A stretch of DNA of 64,000 nt from Halopiger goleimassiliensis. Lineage in GTDB: Archaea > Halobacteriota > Halobacteria > Halobacteriales > Natrialbaceae. Positions 54,564-63,099 of the stretch are shown piece by piece. Under the pieces are notes generated by a model. The model saw only the letters and a program-made list of their open reading frames with translations, had not been told where the DNA came from and searched no databases. The position numbers and the translations under genes are program-made. Each line of letters opens with the position of its first letter. The first letter of the stretch is position 1. The DNA lies in contig NZ_HG315690.1 in assembly GCF_000455345.1 (NCBI RefSeq), positions 1,997,360 through 2,061,359 on the forward strand. The letters run 5' to 3'.

Positions 54564-56045
54564 CTAGGTGTTGTCGACCTCGATCTCGTGGTGAGCGACG
54601 TTGAGATAGGTTAGCTGTGGCGGCAACGTGTACTCGTCGGGATAGAGATCGATGTCGCTGTCCCGAAGCGCTTCGTCGTACTCGAAGTCGACGCTCGCCG
54701 AGTGGACGTTCGTCGAGGCCGCGATCAGCGCACCGGTGAACTCGACGTTCGACTGCATACAGACCTGTTCCTGGCACTGCCCCTGGTGGAACACCTCGTT
54801 GTCCTTGTCACCCCACTCGGCTTCCCTCGAGACGTACATCGTGCCGGTGTAGGAACTCGATCCGGGACCGATCCCGACGTGCGTTTCGGAGGTCCCGTAC
54901 ACCTGCAGTTGGGCAGTCTCTCCACCGACCACGGAGACGTGCCCACCCTCGATGTCGAGGTTGCCCGTCGTGTAAATCTTCAGTTCGTTATCCGTCCCGC
55001 CAGGGACGGCGCGCAACTCACCTTCGATGGTGATGTCGTCGTCGACGATCAGCGTCGCGTTCCCCTCCGAGAGGTCGAACTCGAGTTCGTCCCCGATGTA
55101 CAGTTCCTCGTCGGTCCAGTAGGTGCCATTGCCCTTCGCGGTGTCGCTGCTCGAGATGGGATCGGCGTCGGCTTGCTCTTCCTCGACCATCTCCTCGATC
55201 ACCTCGTCGAGTTCGGGCATCGTCCCGTGGCGGACGGAGCCGTCCTCGACGTCCGCGTTGTCGAACCCGTCGAAGTTCTCCGAGACCACGATGCCGTCCT
55301 CGTAGGCCTGATCGATGTCGAGGTATCCGACTTCGATCTCCACCGTGCGGTTGTCGTGATCGACGTCCTGCACTGACGTATCGCCGGCCTCGTTCTTGAA
55401 GAACCGCTCCCAGCCGCGATAGTAATCGCTGTGGATCGTGATCGTCACGCTCTCGTTCTCGACGACGTTGACGTTCCGGAACGGCTCCGTCCGATTGGTC
55501 GCGAACGTGACGTCGCCGGAGGAGAGGTGGTCCTCTCCGACCGTAGTGATCACCGGCAGGTGAAGCGTGTTGGTCTCGTGCGTGTAGTGGATCCGCGGTG
55601 TGGAGACGAGCTGGGTCTCGTTGCCCGTTTCGCGGAACACGGCTCCCGACTCGTAAGCGATGGTCGTCCCACCGCTGCCCACGTACTCGATCGTCCCGAT
55701 CGTCATGTCCGTCAGGTCGCCCTCCGCGAGGGCGTCCGAGGTGACGTTGATCCAGCCGCTATCCTCGCGGACGACCGCGCCGTCCTGGCCGACGTCGAGG
55801 TCGATCGATCGCGGGCTATCGGCGGTCATCGTCGTGGTCGTCAGTTCCTGACTCATCTCGACGAACGCGGTCTCGATGCGTTCCTGTTCGCTTTCCTGCT
55901 CGAGGCTCGTTGCGGCATCGCTGGCGACGAAAAAGAGTCCGACGCTGATCGTCGCGGCCATGCCGATCAACAGCACCATCCCGAGGACGGCCGACTGGCC
56001 GCGGCTCGGGAGATCCACCCGCCGGTCATCACGCCGGATACTCAT
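54564..56045 (-). CDS. DUF7289-like pilin-type surface protein
   Basis: The 493-residue protein begins MSIRRDDRRVDLPSRGQSAVLGMVLLIGMAATISVGLFFVA, the N-terminal signal and helix of DUF7289-type archaeal proteins related to type IV pilins. The rest is an extracellular beta-rich region with VDDDITIEGELRAVPGG and GGHVSVVGGETAQLQVYG blocks that look like stacked strands. An acidic Glu/Asp loop sits near 290-310. I chose the ATG at 56045; a frame start at 56159 adds a non-conserved leader. It probably is a surface or pilus-associated protein. Confidence 0.75.
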   Translation of the reverse strand: MSIRRDDRRVDLPSRGQSAVLGMVLLIGMAATISVGLFFVASDAATSLEQESEQERIETAFVEMSQELTTTTMTADSPRSIDLDVGQDGAVVREDSGWINVTSDALAEGDLTDMTIGTIEYVGSGGTTIAYESGAVFRETGNETQLVSTPRIHYTHETNTLHLPVITTVGEDHLSSGDVTFATNRTEPFRNVNVVENESVTITIHSDYYRGWERFFKNEAGDTSVQDVDHDNRTVEIEVGYLDIDQAYEDGIVVSENFDGFDNADVEDGSVRHGTMPELDEVIEEMVEEEQADADPISSSDTAKGNGTYWTDEELYIGDELEFDLSEGNATLIVDDDITIEGELRAVPGGTDNELKIYTTGNLDIEGGHVSVVGGETAQLQVYGTSETHVGIGPGSSSYTGTMYVSREAEWGDKDNEVFHQGQCQEQVCMQSNVEFTGALIAASTNVHSASVDFEYDEALRDSDIDLYPDEYTLPPQLTYLNVAHHEIEVDNT

Positions 56046-56145
56046 GGCTTGAGGTATTTCGCGCCGAGGATTATGACGTTTGCCCTGGAATAGTTGGGGA
56101 AGGGACAGGAATGCTGGCGAGGCTCGGGACGACCGAAGAAAAACA

Positions 56146-56155
56146 CTTGTATACC
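56146..56155 (+). promoter_or_regulatory. Putative TATA box for the DUF106 gene
   Basis: CTTGTATACC is centred 27 bases upstream of the start codon at 56178, suggesting a leaderless transcript. Confidence 0.5.
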
Positions 56156-56177
56156 GCACGTGCGCTAGCCCAACCAG

Positions 56178-57134
56178 ATGACGCGTACAGCCGAGAAGGT
56201 CAACTCCCTCGTCCGCGAGGACGCCGAGATGGTCGACGCCCTCGAGACCATCCGCGAGACGGCCGACGAGAACGGCGGCGAAATACAGTGGGGGGACGTC
56301 AGCGACGATCTCTCGACCGGGCAGTGGGGGCGGTTGATCGAGAAGGGTGTGTTGGTCGACGGCGACGAAGGGTTCGAGATCGCGGACCGAGAGGCCTTCG
56401 ACGAGGCACTCGACGGCGACACCGACTCGATGGTCCCCGAGGTCGACATCGACGACGAAGCGACGAAGTGGTCCCAGTGGGACAAACTCGCCGGCGTCGG
56501 CGCACTCATGCTGATGGTCGGCTACTGGTTCGACTCCGTTCGAAACACCGTCGGCGGAACGATCGACATCGTGCTGGCACCGCTCGATGCCGCTCTGCCG
56601 TTTTACGCCGTGATTCTCTCCGTCTCCCTCCTGACGGGGCTATACTCCACGTTGCTGCAGGCGAACCTGATGAACCCCGAGATCATCGGGAAGTACCAGG
56701 AGCGGATGCAAGCGATGCAGGAGAAGCAGAAAGACGTCCAGGAGCGTCTGCAGGAGGCCAAAGAGCGCGACGCACCGGAGGCCGAGATCGAACGCCTCGA
56801 GAACGAACAGGAGCAGGTTCGGGAAGAACAGATGGAGGCTATGGCCGAGAACCTCGGCATGTTCAAAGAGCAGTTCCGGCCGATGGTCTGGATCATGCTG
56901 TTGACGATCCCGCTGTTCCTGTGGATGTACTGGAAAATTCTCGGGAACCACGGCTCGGCCCTCGGTGAGGCGGAGTTGCAGATGGTCATGCCGATTGCCG
57001 GCCACGTCCACCTCGACAGCGGCCTCCTCGGTCCGATGTGGGGCTGGATCGTCTGGTACTTCCTCTGCTCGATGGGCTTTACGCAGTTGCTCCGCAAGGC
57101 GCTGAACGTCGACATGAGCCCGTCGAGTTCCTGA
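56178..57134 (+). CDS. DUF106 membrane protein (Oxa1/YidC-superfamily insertase-like)
   Basis: The 318-residue protein has an N-terminal soluble domain (about 1-95) and membrane helices near 105-125, 140-165, 235-255 and 285-305 with a cytoplasmic coiled coil between ([46 protein letters not shown]). DUF106 is the archaeal relative of Oxa1, Get1 and EMC3, which insert membrane proteins. Its conserved position downstream of secY and adk fits that role. It has its own likely promoter. Confidence 0.9.
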   Translation: MTRTAEKVNSLVREDAEMVDALETIRETADENGGEIQWGDVSDDLSTGQWGRLIEKGVLVDGDEGFEIADREAFDEALDGDTDSMVPEVDIDDEATKWSQWDKLAGVGALMLMVGYWFDSVRNTVGGTIDIVLAPLDAALPFYAVILSVSLLTGLYSTLLQANLMNPEIIGKYQERMQAMQEKQKDVQERLQEAKERDAPEAEIERLENEQEQVREEQMEAMAENLGMFKEQFRPMVWIMLLTIPLFLWMYWKILGNHGSALGEAELQMVMPIAGHVHLDSGLLGPMWGWIVWYFLCSMGFTQLLRKALNVDMSPSSS

Positions 57135-57166
57135 TCCCGCGGCACGCGCTCGAGCGATTCAAAACC

Positions 57167-57175
57167 CCTTTTACT
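57167..57175 (+). promoter_or_regulatory. Putative TATA box for cmk
   Basis: CCTTTTACT is centred 25 bases before the start codon at 57196, suggesting a separate leaderless cmk-truB transcript. Confidence 0.5.
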
Positions 57176-57195
57176 TGCCCCGTCGCAGATCGAAT

Positions 57196-57774
57196 ATGTT
57201 ACTGACCGTCTCCGGCCCGCCGGGAAGCGGGAAGAGCACGACTGCGGAGTTGCTCGCCGACGCGTTCGATCTCGATCACGTCAGCGGCGGAGACATCTTC
57301 CGGGAACTGGCCGACGAACGCGGTTATACGCCCCTCGAGTTCAACAAACTCGCCGAGGAGAACGACGAGATCGATCGCGACCTCGATCGCAGACTGCGCG
57401 AGATCGCCATCGAGGAGGACGACCTCGTGCTCGAGTCCAGACTCGCCGGCTGGCTGGCCGGCGACCAGGCGGATTTCCGGTTCTGGCTCGACGCCCCAGC
57501 ACGCGTCCGCGGCGAACGGATCGCCGAGCGCGAGGAGAAAGACCCCGCTCGAGCGACCGAGGAGACCCAGGCCCGGGAGGCCAGCGAGGCCCAGCGCTAC
57601 GAGGAGTACTACGGGATCGACATCCGCGATCTGACGATCTACGACCTCTCGGTGAACACGGCCCGCTGGGAACCCGACGCCGTCCTCGACATGCTCGTCA
57701 CCGCCGTCGAGGAGTACGACCCCGCCGGCGACGAAGGGAAGGCCCCCATCGACCTCGACTACGAGTTCGAATGA
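57196..57774 (+). CDS. cmk: Cytidylate kinase
   Basis: Cmk phosphorylates CMP and dCMP. The 192-residue archaeal form has the P-loop GPPGSGKST at residues 7-15, [26 protein letters not shown] and [37 protein letters not shown]. The ATG at 57196 (MLLTVSG) is used because the seven residues upstream of it in the frame are not conserved. The truB start codon overlaps its end by four bases. Confidence 0.95.
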   Translation: MLLTVSGPPGSGKSTTAELLADAFDLDHVSGGDIFRELADERGYTPLEFNKLAEENDEIDRDLDRRLREIAIEEDDLVLESRLAGWLAGDQADFRFWLDAPARVRGERIAEREEKDPARATEETQAREASEAQRYEEYYGIDIRDLTIYDLSVNTARWEPDAVLDMLVTAVEEYDPAGDEGKAPIDLDYEFE

Positions 57775-58682
57775 CGGCCCCGCTACGTGGACCGCCCGAC
57801 GAGCGATCACCCGCCGAGTTGCTCACATTCGGCGTCGTCAACCTCGACAAACCGCCGGGGCCGTCCTCGCACCAGGTCAGCGGCTGGCTCCGGGACGCCG
57901 TCGCCGGCGCGCTGGCCGACGCCGCGGACGCGTCGATCGACCAGGCCGCCCACGCCGGGACCCTGGATCCGAAGGTCACCGGCTGTCTCCCGGTCATGCT
58001 CGGCGACGCGACCCGGCTCGCACAGGTCTTCCTCGAGGGACCGAAGGAGTACGTCGCCGTCCTCGAGTGTCACGGCCGCGTCCCCGAGGACGCCGGATCC
58101 GTCGTCGCCGCGTTCGAGGGACCGATCTACCAGAAACCGCCCCGGAAGAGCGCCGTCTCGCGACGCCTGCGCGTCAGGGAGGTGTACGACCTCGAGGTCC
58201 TCGAGCGCGAACAACGTCGGCTCCTCTTGCGGATCCGCTGTGAGAGTGGCACCTACGTTCGCAAACTCTGTCACGACCTCGGCCTGGCGCTGGGGACGGG
58301 CGCACACATGGGGGATCTGCGGCGAACCGCCACGACGCCGTTCGACGATACGGACCTCTGCTCGGCGACCGAGTTCCTCGACGCGCTCGCGTTCTGGCTC
58401 GAGGACGACGACCCCGACCCCCTCTACGAGGTCGTCGACCCGGCCGAGCGCATCCTCGAGGGGATTCCACGGGTCGTAATCGCCGAGTCGGCCGCCCGCG
58501 AGGTCGCCAACGGTGCGCCGATCTACGCCCCCGGCGTCCTCGAGGCGGACGACGCGGCGGGCGAGGAGGACCTCGTCGCCTGTGTCACCCCCGACGAGGC
58601 AGCAGTCTGTCTGGGGACGATGGTCGGCGATCCGAGCGCCGACTCCGGCGTCGTCGTCGACCTCGAGCGCGTGCTCGTGTAA
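57771..58682 (+). CDS. truB: RNA pseudouridine synthase (Cbf5/TruB)
   Basis: This archaeal Cbf5-type enzyme makes pseudouridine in rRNA within H/ACA particles and can modify tRNA U55. The 303-residue protein has the catalytic Asp in [11 protein letters not shown] (about residue 66), [19 protein letters not shown], and a C-terminal PUA domain (about 220-303, with [24 protein letters not shown]). It overlaps cmk by four bases and is followed by tRNA-Pro. Confidence 0.95.
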   Translation: MTAPLRGPPDERSPAELLTFGVVNLDKPPGPSSHQVSGWLRDAVAGALADAADASIDQAAHAGTLDPKVTGCLPVMLGDATRLAQVFLEGPKEYVAVLECHGRVPEDAGSVVAAFEGPIYQKPPRKSAVSRRLRVREVYDLEVLEREQRRLLLRIRCESGTYVRKLCHDLGLALGTGAHMGDLRRTATTPFDDTDLCSATEFLDALAFWLEDDDPDPLYEVVDPAERILEGIPRVVIAESAAREVANGAPIYAPGVLEADDAAGEEDLVACVTPDEAAVCLGTMVGDPSADSGVVVDLERVLV

Positions 58683-58725
58683 CGACGGGCTCCCGGTCGG
58701 CCGGCCACGCCGGAACGAAACGACA

Positions 58726-58734
58726 CCCTTAAGC
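58726..58734 (+). promoter_or_regulatory. Putative TATA box for tRNA-Pro
   Basis: CCCTTAAGC is centred about 29 bases upstream of the tRNA 5' end at 58760. Confidence 0.5.
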
Positions 58735-58759
58735 GGCAGACGGCCATCGATCCAGATGC

Positions 58760-58830
58760 GGGACCGTGGGGTAGTGGTATCCTCTGCGCATGGGGTGCGT
58801 AGGACCCGAGTTCGACTCTCGGCGGTCCCA
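58760..58830 (+). tRNA. tRNA-Pro (anticodon GGG)
   Basis: The acceptor arms GGGACCG and CGGTCCC pair fully; the anticodon stem TGCGC/GCGTA closes loop ATGGGGT with anticodon GGG; the T arm is CCGAG-TTCGACT-CTCGG. Discriminator base A, no encoded CCA. It decodes CCC and CCU. Its 3' end is the source of the degenerate fragments downstream. Confidence 0.95.
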
Positions 58831-58834
58831 TATT

Positions 58835-59025
58835 CTGTCGCAAGCAAATTCGCAAGCGACAGCAGTGGAAGAGCCGGGATCGAACATGCGAGTCGCAGCC
58901 CACGAGCGACCGTAGGGAGCGCACCGGACCGTCTTGCTCCTGTTCGAGTCTCGGTGGTCCCACGAACGTGGTGACTGGGTCCCCGTTGCATCATCGACGT
59001 AACAGGAGCCCATATTCTGCTGCGA
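58835..59025. repeat. tRNA-Pro 3'-end fragments downstream of the tRNA (integration scar)
   Basis: A hairpin (58835-58841 with 58856-58862) follows the tRNA. At 58942-58962 a 21-base copy of the T arm and acceptor end of tRNA-Pro (58810-58830) differs by two bases. At 59009-59019 the 11 bases CCCATATTCTG repeat the tRNA end and its flank (58827-58837). These are what remains when elements insert and excise at a tRNA 3' end. Confidence 0.55.
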
Positions 59026-59071
59026 AGTACACAGTGAGCAACAGATTCCTGTAGTGAACCGACAGCGTGAA

Positions 59072-59458
59072 CTACTCGAGATCGCGGGGATCGATGTGAT
59101 CGATCTCTTCGATGGTTGGATACAGCGTGTCGGTCGAAACGATCGGTTCCTCGAGAACCGTCGCGACGCCGAGGTGGATGGCGTCGAACAGGTTTAACCG
59201 ATCGTACGAGAGTTGCAACGCCGACCCGGCAGCGACGTGTTCCGGTCGCAGTGGGACGAACGTAATTCCCTCGTCGGCAATCAGTTCGTGAACCGTCGCT
59301 CGTTGCTCCCGGTCCCATTCGCCCTGCATCGCGTACTGGACCTCGATACACGTCGCAACCGAGGTCTTTGGATCGTCGATCGTCTCGAGGTCGACGACCG
59401 AACTGAGCCAGTCGTCTGCCTTCAGAACTGCGAGAACGACATCTGTGTCAACGTACAC
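59072..59458 (-). CDS. vapC: VapC-type PIN-domain toxin
   Basis: VapC toxins are PIN-domain RNases that cut tRNA or rRNA. From the GTG at 59458 the protein has 128 residues and four expected acidic residues: Asp4 (YVDTD), Glu39 (CIEVQYAM), Asp92 (LFDAIHL) and Asp110 (STDTL). The GTG start is chosen because it gives the compact PIN fold, and it overlaps the antitoxin gene by 11 bases as in many vapBC operons. A longer frame reaches back to 59557 through the antitoxin. It lies beside the tRNA-Pro scar. Confidence 0.85.
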   Translation of the reverse strand: MYVDTDVVLAVLKADDWLSSVVDLETIDDPKTSVATCIEVQYAMQGEWDREQRATVHELIADEGITFVPLRPEHVAAGSALQLSYDRLNLFDAIHLGVATVLEEPIVSTDTLYPTIEEIDHIDPRDLE

Positions 59459-59672
59459 GTTTCCGCTCCAGTCGGTCTTCGATGTCCTGCTCGGCGGCGT
59501 CACCCGTTCGCTCGTGCATTCGTTTCTGCTGTGCTTCGCGCGCGACCAGCCGGGCACCGTATCGGAGGGCCTCGGACCGTGATCCGAACTTCCCCTCGTC
59601 GACGAGTTCGTCGAGTTCCTCGACGAGACCCTGGGGCAACGAGACTGGGATCGACTTTCTATCCGTGCTCAT
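59448..59672 (-). CDS. vapB: Ribbon-helix-helix antitoxin (VapB-like)
   Basis: The 74-residue protein MSTDRKSIPVSLPQGLVEELDELV continues EGKFGSRSEALRYGARLVAREA, a typical ribbon-helix-helix DNA-binding antitoxin with a charged tail that would bind the toxin. The ATG at 59672 is set by a palindromic operator and TATA box immediately upstream; a longer frame to 59783 runs through them. It is the first gene of the pair and probably represses its own promoter. Confidence 0.85.
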   Translation of the reverse strand: MSTDRKSIPVSLPQGLVEELDELVDEGKFGSRSEALRYGARLVAREAQQKRMHERTGDAAEQDIEDRLERKRVR

Positions 59673-59675
59673 GTG

Positions 59676-59689
59676 TATACATATGTATA
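59676..59689. promoter_or_regulatory. 14-bp perfect palindrome, probable antitoxin operator
   Basis: TATACATATGTATA is a perfect palindrome three bases upstream of the antitoxin start codon. A ribbon-helix-helix protein bound here would block transcription initiation, since it lies between the TATA box and the start. Confidence 0.7.
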
Positions 59690-59694
59690 GGGAC

Positions 59695-59702
59695 CGTATA
59701 TG
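59695..59702 (-). promoter_or_regulatory. TATA box of the toxin-antitoxin operon
   Basis: The core GTATAT at 59696-59701 (ATATAC on the coding strand) is centred 26 bases upstream of the antitoxin ATG, so the transcript is probably leaderless and starts at or next to the initiation codon. Confidence 0.6.
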
Positions 59703-59897
59703 ATTTTCGAACTCGCCACCGTCACTGGTCCGGTAGTCGTCTCTTTCCCTCGACGAAACGTCAAGATACCGTCCGTAGAACACGAGTCGCTGACCGCGGC
59801 GGAGCCGACCTATACTGGGTAGCTGAGGGTGTTCACACGCCCGAAGACCGGACGCCCGGTTGCAGAAACATTAAAGACCCGGTGTGATAATCCTAGC
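59703..59897. other. Intergenic region upstream of the toxin-antitoxin promoter
   Basis: About 195 bases between divergent genes. A TATA-like ATTAAAG at 59870-59876 lies 25 bases before the short GTG frame at 59898. No other feature is recognised. Confidence 0.5.
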
Positions 59898-59999
59898 GTG
59901 ACACTATCGAGAATCCTGACGATGCCGACCGGATCCGTCGTGACGACCGCCCGTACCGAACCCGAGCCGATCGACGGTTCCACCCTGCGCTCGAGCTAG
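59898..59999 (+). CDS. Possible 33-residue ORF before a small membrane protein
   Basis: A GTG at 59898 lies about 25 bases after ATTAAAG, a good leaderless spacing, and the frame ends two bases before the ATG at 60002. The product would begin MTLSRILTMPTGSVVTTART. It could be a small coding gene or a translated leader coupling to the next gene. Evidence is limited to spacing. Confidence 0.3.
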   Translation: MTLSRILTMPTGSVVTTARTEPEPIDGSTLRSS

Positions 60000-60001
60000 C
60001 G

Positions 60002-60262
60002 ATGATTCAACGACTGGACGACGCACTGCCGCCGGCGATAACGAAGACGACCCTCTATCACGTCGTCCGCCTCGGACTGCGCCTCTACGTCGCCTGTCTC
60101 CTGTTGCTGGGCACGTACAGCGTCTTCTGGCTCGCCGAAGTCGCCGGAATCCTGCCCGGACAGTTGCTGTCGACGATCTGGATCGGCATCGCCGTGATGG
60201 GGTGTGTCTTCCTCGTGTTGCTGGTCGTCCTCTTCTACAACGCCCGCTCGAGCGCCCGATGA
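60002..60262 (+). CDS. Small two-helix membrane protein (86 aa)
   Basis: The 86-residue protein has two hydrophobic helices (about residues 26-50 and 56-80) after a basic N-terminal segment (HVVRLGLRLYVACLLLLGTYSVFW). The end is positively charged. I recognise no family. It is upstream of the Nmad3-like gene with a 58-base gap. Confidence 0.6.
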   Translation: MIQRLDDALPPAITKTTLYHVVRLGLRLYVACLLLLGTYSVFWLAEVAGILPGQLLSTIWIGIAVMGCVFLVLLVVLFYNARSSAR

Positions 60263-60320
60263 GAGTCCGAGCCGAGCGACAGTCGGGACGCTTAACCCCG
60301 CTCGCTCGAAGGATCGGGTG

Positions 60321-61139
60321 ATGACGGTCGTCCTCGCCGGCGTGGGTGCCGACACGACGAACCTCGGCGCGCTGGCACCGCTGTACGACGACGGACGGTT
60401 CGAGTACGTTCCGATCCCCGAGAAGACTCGGGAGACGAGCGAAACGGAGACGCTGGGGTCGTGGACGCTCCGGGCCGACGGCCGTACCGCCGCGGATCTG
60501 ACGACCAGGATCGACCCCCAACCCGTGCGGGGCGAGGCCGATCCGGTGACGGGCGAGGCGCTCGAGTCCTGGCCGCTGCACCGCGACCCGAACTTCACGG
60601 CGTTGACCTACGGCGAACACCGGACGAGCGGCTACGTCTCGCGGCTCCGGGCGCTCGAGCCGGGGGATATCGTGGGGTTCTACGCGGGCCTGCGAGGTCC
60701 CGACGGGAACCGCTCCCACCGGTACCTGATCGGCTACTTCACGGTCGCGGACGTCGCGGTCGTCAGGCCCGAGACGCCCCGTGAACGACGCGAGGCGATT
60801 CTCGAGGCCAATCCCGAGAACGCTCACGCGAAGCGCGCTCGAGACGGCGACCTCTACCGCGCGGACAAGACGGTCGTCATCGTCGACGGCCGCGAACCCG
60901 GCGGGCTGTTCGATCGCCATCCGATCCGGCTCAGCGACTACTACGTCAAGCCAGGTAACGAGCGGGCGCAGTACTACCTCCGCGAGGAACTGGCGTCGGC
61001 CTGGGACGTCAGAGCGGGGGGCGAGAACATGATGTACAAACCGGCCTACCGGTGTGCGATCGACAGCGCGGCGTTTCGAGAGCAGGTTGGGCCGCTCGAG
61101 GGACGGACGCCCGCCGACGCCCGGATCGGAAAAACGTGA
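60321..61139 (+). CDS. Nmad3-like protein (nucleotide-modification-associated domain 3)
   Basis: The 272-residue protein starts MTVVLAGVGADTTNLGALAPLYDDGRFEYVPIPE, the pattern of the Nmad3 domain, then has FTALTYGEHRTSGYVSRLRALEPGDIVGFYAGLR and SHRYLIGYFTVADVAVV. Nmad3 was defined from gene neighbourhoods of DNA base-modification systems, mostly of phages. No modification enzyme is beside it here, so its role is open. A nuclease- or glycosidase-like activity is possible but unproven. It starts from an ATG eight codons after the neighbouring TATA-poor gap. Confidence 0.65.
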   Translation: MTVVLAGVGADTTNLGALAPLYDDGRFEYVPIPEKTRETSETETLGSWTLRADGRTAADLTTRIDPQPVRGEADPVTGEALESWPLHRDPNFTALTYGEHRTSGYVSRLRALEPGDIVGFYAGLRGPDGNRSHRYLIGYFTVADVAVVRPETPRERREAILEANPENAHAKRARDGDLYRADKTVVIVDGREPGGLFDRHPIRLSDYYVKPGNERAQYYLREELASAWDVRAGGENMMYKPAYRCAIDSAAFREQVGPLEGRTPADARIGKT

Positions 61140-61218
61140 ACGACCGCTCGCCAGTACTCCCACGCCAGGGCGAGCGAAACCGGTCGGTTTCTTGTAGCGT
61201 TCGCTCGAACCCCCGTCA

Positions 61219-61764
61219 GTGACGGACGACAGTTCCCGCCACGAGCGCATCCGGCACCACGCGACCCCGGGGAGTCGGAACTCGCTGGCCTTCTGGACGG
61301 ATGCCAAGTCGCCCCTGCGGATCGCGTACAACTACGTGCTCGTCTGGCTAGCGCGGATCGCGCCGAGCCTGCGGCTTCGACGCTGGTTCCTCCGACGCCT
61401 CGGGATCACCGTTGGAACGGGCGTCTCCTGGGGCCTCGAGGCCACGCCGGACGTGTTCTGGCCCGAGTTGATCACGCTCGAGGACCACGCCATCGTCGGC
61501 TACGACGCGACGCTGCTCTGTCACGAGTTCCTCCAGGACGAGTACCGGACCGGCGAGGTCGTGATCGGCGAGCGTGCGATGATCGGCGCGGGAGCGATCG
61601 TCCTGCCCGGCGTGGAGATCGGCGACGAGGCACGCGTAGCGGCGAACTCGCTTGTGACGCAGGACGTGCCGCCGGGCGAAACTGTCGCCGGCGTTCCGGC
61701 CCGACCGATGGGGACCGACGCGGACGACGAACGCTCGTCGAAAGGGTCGAACGTCGAGGAGTAG
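61219..61764 (+). CDS. Hexapeptide-repeat acyltransferase
   Basis: The 181-residue protein has an N-terminal helical region and a left-handed beta-helix of hexapeptide repeats (GEVVIGERAMIGAGAIVLPGVEIGDEARVAANSLVTQDVPPGETVAGVPARPMG), as in O-acetyltransferases of the xenobiotic/galactoside type. A catalytic His is likely in LLCHEFLQDEY. The start is a GTG at 61219 near a run after the Nmad3-like gene. The acceptor molecule is unknown. Confidence 0.85.
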   Translation: MTDDSSRHERIRHHATPGSRNSLAFWTDAKSPLRIAYNYVLVWLARIAPSLRLRRWFLRRLGITVGTGVSWGLEATPDVFWPELITLEDHAIVGYDATLLCHEFLQDEYRTGEVVIGERAMIGAGAIVLPGVEIGDEARVAANSLVTQDVPPGETVAGVPARPMGTDADDERSSKGSNVEE

Positions 61765-61776
61765 CGGTTGGACTGA

Positions 61777-62946
61777 CTACAGCGACGACCAGGACTTGCG
61801 GGCCGTGTTCCAGGACGTGATCGACGCGATCCAGCGGGCGGCGATGAGCTTTTTCAGCGTTTGAGCGGGCTTGCCACCGAACGTATCGACGGGCAAGGAG
61901 AGGCCAAGCGCCGGCTTGACCTCGTGGGCGACGGCTTTCTCACCGACCGAGATGACGGTCCCCTTGTCGGTGAACTCCCAAGTCTTGAGTGGGCGTCCCT
62001 CGATCGCACGCGCGATGTTTTCACCGACGACTTCGGCGGCCTGCCAGGCGGCCTGGGCGGTCGGCGGGGCGGGCTGGTCGCCTTGATCGACGATCGCCGA
62101 GTCGCCGATGGCAAAGACGCGCTCCTCGGAGGTCTGGAAGGTAGCCTCGGCGTTGACGCGGTTGTGCTCCTTCTCGAGGTCGGCGTCGTCGAGCGCGTCG
62201 CGCCCGGTGATGCCGCCGGTCCAGACGAGTACGTCGTGCTCGAGCGGTTCACCTTCGTCGAACTCGATGTGGTCCTCGGTGGCCTCGGTGATCGGGTCGT
62301 CCGTGTGGATCTGGACGCCCGCGTCCTCGAGCAGGTCGCGCAGGGCCTGCTGGATCTCCGGATCGTTCCCCGGGAAGATCTCCTCTAAGGCCTCGACGAG
62401 ATGGATTTCGATGGGCGCGCGGTGGTTGTCGCGGAACTCCGCGATTTCGCCGGCAGTCTGGATGCCCGAGAGGCCGGCACCACCGATGACGACCTGCGCG
62501 GGTTCGCCGCGGGTTGCCTCCTCGCTGGCTTCTTTGACGGCCTCGTGGATCTCGAGGGCGTCGTCCAGGCTCTTCAGCGTCAGCGAGTGTTCCTCGAGGC
62601 CGGGGATCCCGTAGTAGGCGGTCTGACTTCCCAGCGCGACGAGGACGTAGTCGTACTCGACGTCCTCGGCGTCGGCCAGTTCGACGACCTGTTCGTCGAC
62701 GTCGAGTCCGGTTACGTCGGCCTGGATGAACTGAGTCGACGGATCGGCGATCTCTTCGACCGGGAACGTGATGTCCGAGCGGACGTCGGGGTCGCGGATC
62801 ACGCGGTGGGCCTCGTGCAGGACGAGGTGGTAGTCGACGTCTGCGATCCACGTGAGCCGCGCGTCCTCCCCGAGTTCCGACTGGAGCGTGTTAATCGCAC
62901 CCGCACCGGCGTATCCGGCACCGAGTACGACGACCTTTTCAGTCAT
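61777..62946 (-). CDS. NAD(P)/FAD-dependent oxidoreductase (NDH-2-like)
   Basis: The 389-residue flavoprotein has an FAD Rossmann motif VVVLGAGYAGAGA at the N-terminus, a second NADH motif VVIGGAGLSGIQTAGEIAEF near 160, and the FAD-closing VFAIGDSA near 280. This is the layout of type 2 NADH dehydrogenases and related sulfide:quinone oxidoreductases; no extra conserved cysteine pair is seen, so NDH-2 is the better guess. The C-terminus has an amphipathic helix (LKKLIAARWIASITSW) that could bind the membrane. Confidence 0.88.
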   Translation of the reverse strand: MTEKVVVLGAGYAGAGAINTLQSELGEDARLTWIADVDYHLVLHEAHRVIRDPDVRSDITFPVEEIADPSTQFIQADVTGLDVDEQVVELADAEDVEYDYVLVALGSQTAYYGIPGLEEHSLTLKSLDDALEIHEAVKEASEEATRGEPAQVVIGGAGLSGIQTAGEIAEFRDNHRAPIEIHLVEALEEIFPGNDPEIQQALRDLLEDAGVQIHTDDPITEATEDHIEFDEGEPLEHDVLVWTGGITGRDALDDADLEKEHNRVNAEATFQTSEERVFAIGDSAIVDQGDQPAPPTAQAAWQAAEVVGENIARAIEGRPLKTWEFTDKGTVISVGEKAVAHEVKPALGLSLPVDTFGGKPAQTLKKLIAARWIASITSWNTARKSWSSL

Positions 62947-63099
62947 AGTCCACAGTCAGAAACACTCTGTTACAAAGGTGTTGAAACGCGAATGGGTATG
63001 ATAGATGATGACACAACGAAACGATGATGAACGATTCCGGCGCGCCGGCCGCTCGCGCTCGCACCGACGGGAGCGGACGTACCGGAGGGTTCGACCCGA

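Noticed and set aside
58523-58974. Short frames on both strands overlapping tRNA-Pro
   Set aside because: They translate the tRNA and the truB end in the wrong frame.
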